The notes under the pieces are model-generated. The model saw nothing but the letters and a program-made list of their open reading frames with translations. It did no database searches and had not been told where the DNA came from. 64,000 nt of DNA. Source: Marasmius tenuissimus (lineage: Eukaryota > Basidiomycota > Agaricomycetes > Agaricales > Marasmiaceae). The translations under genes and the position numbers were made by a program. The stretch covers positions 3,720,001-3,784,000 of the forward strand of contig JAQOTA010000050.1 in assembly GCA_029532415.1 (NCBI GenBank), read 5' to 3'. Shown here piece by piece: positions 55,349-64,000 of the stretch. Numbering within the stretch: position 1 is the first letter of the stretch; every line of letters starts with the position of its first letter.

Positions 55349-58300
55349 TTACGCGGAAATCTCGTTCTGGATCTGTTTGAGCACCGTAGGATCGGCTTGG
55401 GAGAGATAGACCTGCTGGAATTGAGCGGCGCCAACGATTGCCTCGGCTTCCCTCAAGCCAGCTGCAACATATGTGCTCAGCTGAGTGGTGCGGACGGGAT
55501 CGTGTTCCCAAATCTTGAAGGAAAGATCAGCTTTCCGAATACATAGCCGGGCTGGTAACCTCACCTCTTTGCGTCGAGCATGCTCGGGCGTCCCTTCGGT
55601 CTGTTGGTAGAAATCATCGGGGGCATCGTCCTGTTCCCAGTGGCGTTGAAGGGTGTTGGAAGGTGTCCTGAGGGAAGATAATCAACTCCCATTCGGTAAG
55701 AGATCCCAAGAAGCTCCACGTACTCATCTTCGCCAAATTGAGACGGATCGCGTCTGGCCTCCTTGATCTCGCCGAAGACGTCGAGCCAGAGATTGAAAAT
55801 TTCTGTCGGCACTCGGTGGAGAACATCGGGCCTTCCAGTAGACACAAGAGCGGCAATGCCCATTGCGACAAGTTTTCGGTAACGGGGCTCAGACATGGAA
55901 TCAAACTAGGTAGGCATTAATTACAGTGCGAGGATAGATTTAAAAGGGATACAAACCTTGGCCCACCACTGGTCTAATAACAGTTCGTAAGCCTTGTCTT
56001 CGGAGATCTTGAGCAAAGGTGCGGCCGCCGCCATGAGTTGCATGAATCCTTGCCGGTCTGCCATTGCTATGCGGGAAAAGAGGTACACAACTTCCAAGAG
56101 GATCAGGGTATCGATCTGTTTATTTGTAAGTGACTGGTATGCGCGAAAAGAGCAGTGTCCTGACATACCTCATTCTCAATGAGAGTATTAAGAAGATATG
56201 GGAATAATCCCGAAGTGTGCAAGGGTTCAACCCACAACGCAGATGTCTGCGCGGTTCGTTGGATTAACAGCTGTAGAGCGATTAACGCTCCCTTCTGGTT
56301 CTCCTGCATTGCATTGCGGGTGTGGATCGATAGGAAGGCCTTGAACAAATCGTTTGCACATAGCTGAGGGGACGATGGTTACTACTAGACTGGAAGCTGA
56401 CAGTGATGTTTTACCTCTAGAATACGCGGCCCCTCTAGCAAGAAATAAGACTCCGCCACGTTCAGTAGAGAGCCCAGAAGGTCCAAGTTGCTCTCCAGTT
56501 GACGTAGGCAGACGGGGAACAAGTCGATGAGAGGGCGACCGCTATCGGCTACCGTTGCCGATAAAGTGTTTCGCATCGCTTCCTTCCAAAGGACGATACC
56601 GTCCCCGTCTAGGTTCATCTTGCATGGGGTCAATGACAAGAATACAGCATGGAGAATGTAGCACCCACCCCTTCCTTCATACTCTCCTCCACTAGCGGTA
56701 CGACGATTCCTGACAACGATGTTGATTGACCGCCAATGGCCTGTTTGGGATCACCGTTATGCTGTGGGAATTGGCGTAGGGAAAAACAGTCCTCACCTTG
56801 ACCAAGTTCGTGACTGTAACCAGGAGGGAGTTTTTGAACAGCCAATTGGTGTCAGCCTCAATCCCTGGAAGGACTTCTTAGTTGAATCGCCAACAAGGTC
56901 TCTCGCGAACGTACAGAGTTGGGGTAGTGGCCCTGTGATGACGGGAACTATCGGAGCCATCTGCACGGATCCTTAGCCAGTCGTGAATTTCACAATATGG
57001 AAGCCAACACACCTCGCTGCCCGCCCTTTCGATCACAACATTCAACGCATTGTCCACCCGCCCTTTACTCTCAAAACCGTCCACCTCAGCGATCAAATTC
57101 ATCAACTCTGATACTGCCGTTGATAAGAAGGGCTTAAACGAGTCCAAAACAAACTCCAGAGTCTGCCGGGATGATCAGCAAGTTAGCTCAATTGTAGCGG
57201 AAAGACGACTCACATCGACCCCTTCTCGTATGGCAACCGCAGCAGTGAGACGTACGACCGTGTCCGTACCCTCACTTCGATCCCCGAGGAGATGAACGAG
57301 TATCTCCCAAATCTTGGGATTGTTTGGATTTAGACACGACTCGCACATGAACTTTCCGAGCAGCCACGCAATTCTTCTCTTCAGGATTGGAGAACTGAAC
57401 AATGTTCAGTAGAGAATTTTCGAAGGAACCATGGGCATGAACTAACCTAGCGTTGGTGCTACGAGCCTCAACAGAGAGAACCTGCTCAATCCATTGGGGG
57501 AAAGGAATAATGTCCTTTACTCGTCTGCAGCAGCGTCCCAGTGCACAGTAAAGCGCTTCTTTCTGGAGAGTGCTATCCAAATCGGTGGCAGGTTGTGCTG
57601 GCTTGTTTGTTAGAGCAATACTCTTGAGATGAAGGGGACGGGTGAGCACCTGCAACCTGTTGGAATGTAGTTTCCAGTAGCGGAGTGACGTATTCAGAGA
57701 ATTGGTTCGAGATTTGCATGAGGACTCGTTCACTGCAGGCCTGCCCAGGAAGTGAGAAAAGCTCGTGTTAGAAAGTAGTGAATTCCCAAACCACATACCC
57801 TGAGTTCGTATTCCCATTGCTCATTCTCTGTCTCCTCGGTAGTGAACCATTCCTCGGGGTCGTTCACCCAACTCTCCAGATCATTCGCATTCAGAGGAAG
57901 GAAGCGAGTGACAATCAACGTCACCGCCTCTTCCACGAACTCTTTCGAGAGTGCTGCGCGAAATTGAGTAGGAGCGGACACGCGAAAAAGCACACACATA
58001 CTATTCTTGTTGGGGTTCCGTCTCTGCGCACATGGGTGTACTGGCCCAAGGTTTCTTTGAAGAGAACCATACCTTGTACGAGGAATCGAACGGGATACAG
58101 AGCGGTTGGGGAGTCTTTGATAGCCATTAGCCATGCAACAGTGAGTATATATCAAGCATACCTTGGATGGAACCTGGAGGAGCAGAGGCTGCTTGCTTTA
58201 TTTGATCCCAATAGAACGCGACAAGGTCGGCGCTTCCTGGGATATTAACGAACCGTTTTTGATGCAAAACACAGAATCGACGGAAAAATTTGCCTAGCCG

Positions 58301-59467
58301 GCGTATATGTTTACTCATGAGCTCAATGAATCCGGGTGTCGCTCCAGTAGAACCTAAAATCGTCGCACGCCACACAACCAGCGATTTTAGCTGGAGGGCA
58401 GAGAAATCGAATATCGGGTATATCTACACTACGCATGTCAGTATATGGAACGTAGAGTGAGCGAGTCAGTATTACCCAAGAATAACTCTTGTTGGCTTCC
58501 TCTTGACTCATTTTATCACTTCTCAACCAAAGCCAAGAGGCAAGCACACTCAAAGACTTGTAGACGAGATCAGCTAGGGCCAGATCAGTCAAAGTGGACT
58601 CGGAGGGCGCCGAAGAGTTGAGAGGAAGCGTTGAGATGATTCGAGTATAGTATGTTTGGAGGACGCTATGGTATGTTTCCACGATCTTCCAAGGCATTAG
58701 TTGGACTATAGAGGTGCAAAACAATGGATCTTACCTTGGCCATCTGCCTCAAACCGCTTGGCATCTTAATTGCGGACAACTCTTTCAGAACCGCCGCGAG
58801 CGACTGGAGCGCTCTTTTGATCTTGAGGGTGGTACTCGGTGCCTGATCGTTTGCGGTATATCTTTGGCTGAGTCCTTGTTCGACAATGTTGAAAAGGTTG
58901 TCAAGGATGTCGGGCCTGAAGAGCAGCGCGTCAAATGAGGTAAAGTGGAAGGGGTCATTGGACGATACCATTGTTGCGGATACTCCATCCGTGCGATCTT
59001 CGCCAATGAAAGCTGCATGCACTCTGCAACCTACAGGAAGTCGGTACGACGTCAACAACGTGGAGTGGCCAGCCTTACAGTTTCATCCTCTTCGTCAATA
59101 AAAGTGAAGAACCTTGACCGGATGTTTGCTCGATGAGAATCATTCTGTATCCTAAGATGAAGAGGATGTCAGGATGCAATGCAATAGATGAAGTGTTCAC
59201 TCACTTTCTCGACTTCCACGACTTCAAAGCTTCGTTCTTGAACTGGATGCTGGCCTGCTTCCGTACATGGAGAGGTACCGAACGTTCGGCGGCAATCTGG
59301 TGGAGTGCGTCGAATATTCCGTTCTGTTGTAGCATCTCTTTGAATCTTTTCGAGCAATCTTGAACCTGGCTGGGGTCTGAGGAAGAGGCCCCTGTTATGA
59401 CTTCGTATAATTCCGCTGGCGAGACATCCTGAACGACTACACCCTGGGCAATCGAAGATGGGTTCAT
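55349..59467 (-). CDS. KAP120: Importin-beta family nuclear transport receptor (KAP120/IPO11)
   Basis: HEAT-repeat karyopherin similar to yeast Kap120 and human importin-11; carries cargo through nuclear pores with Ran. I resolved the first four exons (59205-59467, 59079-59151, 58969-59030, 58915 down): start MNPSSIAQGVV, then KQASIQFKNEALKSW and KARIARMEY-like AKIARMEYPQQWPDILDNLF, the importin-beta N-terminal block. Further on: DLESWVNDPEEWFTTEETEN and QWEYELR, which match the Kap120/IPO11 acidic block; near the end VRTTQLSTYVAAGLREAEAI. At least eleven introns; later boundaries were not all worked out. Stop at 55349. Length would be about 1,000 residues. Divergent from SLX4 over 200 bp. 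Which of Kap120 or IPO11 is the true ortholog is not certain. Confidence 0.88.
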
Positions 59468-59668
59468 TGAAAGAGGAGAGGAGACAAATGTTGTGGATAG
59501 ATTCTGAAAGTGTCACTGTTACCACATGGGTTTGTGATCACTTGCTTTTCTCGCGAAACGCGTCGCGTCCGAGATTACATAATCTAGTTGATGCTCAGAC
59601 AGCTTTTGTGTTGTTCTGTCGCTCCTTTGACGCGTCCGACCGCACTCTTCACTCTTCTATCTTCCAGA

Positions 59669-61755
59669 ATGGCTCCTCGCGAGATTGAAGATGACTTTGT
59701 TGAAGACTCGGAACCAGAGCGCGAAGCCATTCGACGAGCGGCAACAAGACCTGTCCAAGTTCGCAAGTCTAAGTCCCCTCCCCCAGTCACCAAATCACTT
59801 CACGCCACTCGAAATCCTACTTTCACCAGAGATACATCACCTATCAGCATCATAGAAATATCAGGTAGGGCCCCTTCATTGATTATCGCGTCATTACTGA
59901 AATTGTGTGCGCTAGACGACAGCATAACGACGTCTCAACCGAAGGGCTCGAACACGCCTCGGATTGATGCTGAATTCTCTAGTATTCTGGAATTATCCTG
60001 TATGTATGAAGAATCTCATCGCTCAGCTTACCCGGCTCACCCATCTCCAGCAAGCTCCCTATCTTCAATCCTCCCCATCCCAAGAACCAAGAACAATGCT
60101 TCAAATGGCGTTCCTACAACCCCTATAAAACCCAACGAAGAAGACTTGCCGTCAGACGACGAACTCCCTTCCTTAGGATTGGGGAAATTCACCTTCAATC
60201 CTACCAAGGCGAAAGGCACAGCGACGCGGCCATCGACACGCCCTTTCACGACCTCCGCGACTGCCTCCCTCGACTCCGTCAATTCCCTCGCAGACACAAA
60301 GAACGCCCGGAAAAATTCAAAGAAGAAAATCGGGGATGGGAGTCGACTCTCTGACGACTTATCAGACGCGGAGCTCGCCCAGCTGCTCAAATGTGTAGCT
60401 TGCGACGTGCGATGGACCGTCAGGAAGAGCGCCTCCCAGAAAGTAGCACATATCCAGTCATGTGCTAAGAAGAGTGGGCTCACTGACGAGACCGTTCTCA
60501 CTCTCATTCGTGATGAACTTGCCCAAACTCCCATTGCACCGCTGGACAAAGGCAAGGGGAAGGCTCCGCCAGAAACGCAGCCCACGACGATATTGGCAGA
60601 AATCGTGCAGGATGCAGCTCCCAAGAAAAGGGCGAGGCGACAGGACGTTGCTGCTACCGTTAGGAGCTTGGGAGAGACACGGAGTGCCATTTTGGACAGA
60701 GCACAGGTAGTCTTAGCGCAGGGCAGTCATAACTTCCGAGCTTTACATAGTGTCGAGAGCGTTACCACCCTAGGGAGCGCTTCAAACCCCCCTCCCGCCA
60801 CTCCAGAATTTGGCGCGAGCTACCTGGCCCGCACAAGGGGGTCGAAACAGTCGATATTTGGCTCTCCGTCTCGTCTCGATGATCATGAGGGCCCCATTTT
60901 CCCAACCCTCAATCCAATCTCAATGCCACTACCTAATGTGTTGACGGTATCAGATGCGTCGAACAAGGACGTGTCAATGGCAACACCCAAAAAAGTTCGT
61001 CCTGTATGTTTGTTCCCCCTGACTATCTTATGTATCTGCTTGCTCAGAGCACTTCTAATGATACCCCTCTTGTTTACCTATCATCAAGCTCAAGCGACAG
61101 TTCGCCGATGTATCCGACAGCGACGAAGGAGTACCAAGACTCCACATTCTCTAGACCACGAAGCCGACTGGATAGTGACATCAACCTCGAATACCCTCAG
61201 GATCAAGACGACGTGTATCTCCATTACTCCCCGCCTCCAACGCCACCTCCGATTCACGACTCAACGATACCCACTCCGTTGTGGGATGATGGTCACATCC
61301 CTGTTGATACCCCAGCCCCCTGTACACCTGTGTCGAAGACGAAATCAAATACACCACTCGCGAAAACCACGAAGAAACGACGGAAACAAGCCCCCAAGGG
61401 GAGTGAACCCGAGCCTCAATTCGATGAAGCCTGGGAGGAACAAATGAGGAGCAAGATTTTAGCCAACAAAGAGCTCCATCTACGCATCTTGCGTTTCGAG
61501 GTGTGTCATTCTATGTTCGAATCATATTGTCTCTCAATGGTCATGTTTCGACAGCCGATTCCATTCAAGACGTTTTTAGACTTCACCGTCGGTAGCGAGG
61601 CAACAGCTAGTGGCAAATTGAAGCTCTCTCTCAGACAGTTCCTCGACAAACAGGTATGTTGACGCTTCTTCAGGGGACATGGTCGCACTTACTCACACCG
61701 AATGAAGGCAATTATCTTTTATGACGAGGAAAATATGGGTAGAAGGAGGCGATAA
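59669..61755 (+). CDS. SLX4: Structure-specific endonuclease scaffold SLX4
   Basis: Scaffold that activates the SLX1 nuclease on branched DNA during repair. Five exons (59669-59864, 59916-61003, 61048-61500, 61555-61653, 61708-61755), 627 residues. Most of it is disordered, with acidic Ser-rich motifs and an isolated Cys pair CVACDVRWTVRKSASQKVAH near residue 250. The C-terminal domain is diagnostic: HLRILRFEPIPFKTFLDF, then LKLSLRQFLDKQAIIFYDEE ending in RRRR, i.e. the Slx1-binding helix bundle. The upstream frame from 59588 is open but not conserved. Intron 3 is only 44 nt. The first intron is a multiple of three and also open, so a 17-residue retained form is possible. Confidence 0.85.
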
Positions 61756-61863
61756 TGTACGACAGATATGCAGGAAGGAAATAGGTATATGTTCATCTAC
61801 GGGATATGTAAGATTACGGTAATAGCACCTGTTGAAGGTCGAGGAATAGTATTATTGAGGCTT

Positions 61864-63890
61864 CTACAACGCGACTTCTGACAATTCAGCAACCTCGATT
61901 ACACCTCCGATAAGATGCAAACTGCCAGTCACCAGCACGTCCACACCATTCGAATCGTTGCTTTCGAGGCCTCTTACAACGCTTATGGCGTGTTCAATTG
62001 AAGGCAGTACATGAATCTTGTCCTTGGGGAAGTCAGGAAGAAGAGATAACCAGGCATCGGCTAACTGATTCTGCGTTTTCAGCTGCTTTACGTCGTCGTC
62101 TGCCAGTGCGACTGTCGTCAGGTCTGCAGATGCTCGTGAGTCGAGCTCTTCATGTTGCGAATTAAGAAGACCACGGACCTCCTTTAAACTTGCCATCTGC
62201 ATAAGTGATATTGGTGCAGAATATAACGCGGTCAAAGAAGCTTTCCGGGTCAATATCTGAGTGATTCGCCTTCAACTGTGCACCCGAAGTCGCATGCATA
62301 GCAGTCAAAAATGATGGTCCCGAACGTCCGCTTGTACAGTTGAAGATCAAGACCCTCTGTCGTGATTTCCTACGTTCAAAGGAATATCAGCGTGTGAGAA
62401 ATGTATTCGGTTTTATTGTACATGACTCACGCATTCGAGGATCCGAGGGCTGCATTCGCGCTGACGAACCAACGCATGCAGCAATCAAGGCTCTCGGCGG
62501 TGTGGGCACCGTCGAGATACCAGGAGGTTTCAGGACGGGAAGGATCGACGACGGTTTGACAACGCCCGGGCCATTTGGTATTGACCAGCCCAGTCTTGAA
62601 TGTCTCTGGAAGAGAAGTGTCCTCGTTCATCGATGAGGAAGAGTTGAGGAACCGTTTCGATAGATGAACCGCGAGGGTAGCATTTTGGACTTGGTGTTCC
62701 CCAGCAAGGCCTGGAAACTAGTCAATGATACGCCTTAACCCCACTCAGGAGATCGATTTACCCAGTCTGATGGATGCCAGCTCAGGTATAGGATCTACTA
62801 CCTCAAATTCAGATGCCTGTGAAGCGTTCAGGCATTTCGAATACGAGTAATATGTGATTGACATGCCTTCAACTCCTCCGCTCTCTCTTTTAGAACCCTC
62901 AGACCATTTTCTGGTTGATTGACGGTCAGAGCTGGAACCCCTTCCTGAAAAGAAGGGTCAAGCCGGGCCGAGTTCGAATGCTACAAACTCACACACCTTA
63001 TAGATTCCGCCCTTTTGCCAGGCTATCTGTTCGAGGGTGTTTCCCAGGACAAAAACATGATCGATCCCGAGAGCAGTGATGCCAGTAACCACAGGTTTCG
63101 GAACGATATTTGTGCTATCGTATGTGCCTCCAACCCCCACCTCTAGCACAGTCGCATCGACTTTCATCTTCAGGAAGGTATGAAAAGCCAAAAGAGTGAG
63201 AAAGCGGAAGTATCCTGGCATAAGAGACGTATTTTCGTGTTGCCTCTGTACAACGGAATGGGTCGACTATCCACCGAGCGAGGCGTTCGGCGCACCTGCG
63301 TGTTCTCCTGGAGCTTATCCCAGACTTCGAAAAAGAATCCCGTAAAATCCTCTTCGGGGAGGGGCCTTCCGTTTATACGGATCCGCTCGCGTACTGCGAC
63401 CAGGTGGGGAGAGGTGTAGAGTCCTGAGATTCAAAACTCAGTGATTTTCATGCCTCCAAGGAGAATATGTGACGCACCTATTTTCCAGTCGGGCCTCGCA
63501 CTCTGCAGAATCGAATTCGTAAAAGCGCTAGTCGATCCCTTCCCTTTGGTACCGGTGATATGAATGGCATTGAGTGCGTTGAGATCCTCAGGCTAAGGGC
63601 CGTTCTCAATCTCTCAGCCTCAAGATGTGAGACTCGACGCGCGCACGTACGCGATATCCTATTCGACCCAGATACTCCAACATCTCCGGGATAGCCATAG
63701 TACTCAACGTCCCTCCGGATGCTCGGACAGCCTCCAAAGTAGCTGCGTTTGATTGAAGAGAGTTGAGATGTTCGATGGCATCTTTGTAAGTTCTTGAAGA
63801 CATTGTCGACAAGCTAGAGCGCCAAATTATCCGTGCACCACGAAAGGTGGTCGTTTGATGCCAGGAGGAGTAGAAAAAACGGTTCAGCAT
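61864..63890 (-). CDS. MET7: Folylpolyglutamate synthase, two possible starts
   Basis: Adds glutamates to folates so that they stay in the cell; found in cytosol and mitochondria. Met 63890 opens MLNRFFYSSWHQTTTFRGAR, a basic mitochondrial-type leader; Met 63803 (MSSRTYKDAIEHLNSLQS) is the usual cytosolic start. Conserved parts: NAIHITGTKGKGSTSAFTN (P-loop), GLYTSPHLVAVRERIRINGR, LLAFHTFLKMKVDATVLEVG and VGGTYDSTNIV (catalytic Mur-ligase core), GRCQTVVDPSR and SWYLDGAHTAESLDCC. It ends VLVTGSLHLIGGVIEVAEL. About eight introns; not all boundaries were set. Convergent with SLX4 over 108 bp. Gene identity is firm, dual targeting is inference. Confidence 0.9.
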
Positions 63891-64000
63891 AAGCTCCCGA
63901 GTCCCGAATAATGTGATGGGTGAATCAGAAAAGATTCGCTATACACGTGAGAGATAAGATAAGAGACAAGACGCGTCAGTCACATGACATACCGTTGAAA

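Noticed and set aside
60037..60690. 217-codon minus-strand frame
   Set aside because: Antisense shadow of the SLX4 disordered region.
1..64000. CRISPR array, prokaryotic operon or phage region
   Set aside because: No regularly spaced repeats; introns and eukaryotic gene families throughout.

Overview
The window looks like nuclear DNA of a mushroom-forming basidiomycete (Agaricomycete). Genes are dense and cut by many short introns (mostly 48-75 nt, GT-AG, two GC-AG), with eukaryotic housekeeping genes beside mushroom-type lineage-specific proteins. No virus, CRISPR array or autonomous transposon was recognised. Exon boundaries were worked out by hand; where a full set is given, the phases add up to an open frame.

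Two regions differ in character. (1) 0-27 kb is an accessory, rearranged region. It holds a partial GH18 chitinase, a secreted GtaA-type glutaminase, a lineage-specific orphan protein with a faint kinase-like look, a bestrophin-type anion channel, a ferritin-like Rds1 protein, a coiled-coil/charged-repeat protein, two intron-containing tRNA-Ser(GCT) genes and a five-member local family (four intact copies, one pseudogene). On the minus strand at 22-26.6 kb the series orphan protein - family gene - bestrophin is repeated in inverted order, but with only decayed pieces of the orphan protein and the bestrophin. With the mirrored tRNA-Ser pair this points to an old inverted segmental duplication. 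Most of 11.2-16.8 kb, between the two tRNAs, has no convincing genes and contains short diverged repeats.

(2) 27.5-64 kb is compact housekeeping DNA: STEEP1-type protein (-), AVO2-like ankyrin protein (+), alpha-glucoside/sucrose transporter (+), PheRS beta (-), DPH6 (+), REX1 exonuclease (-), EMC10 (-), a single-pass membrane protein (-), BSD2/NDFIP-like (+), GNAT (+), ThrE/PRM10-like (+), PheRS alpha (-, with a one-base frame break), COQ1 (-), PEX2 (+), importin-11/KAP120 (-), SLX4 (+) and folylpolyglutamate synthase (-). Neighbours are often divergent over 100-220 bp or convergent within about 40-120 bp.

Functional links: both subunits of cytosolic phenylalanyl-tRNA synthetase lie within 18 kb, with a diphthamide enzyme and an rRNA/tRNA exonuclease between them. 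COQ1 and PEX2 share a 96-bp divergent promoter. The rest looks like ordinary gene order. The most unusual content is the duplicated family with its invariant C-terminal exon and the decayed inverted copy around it.
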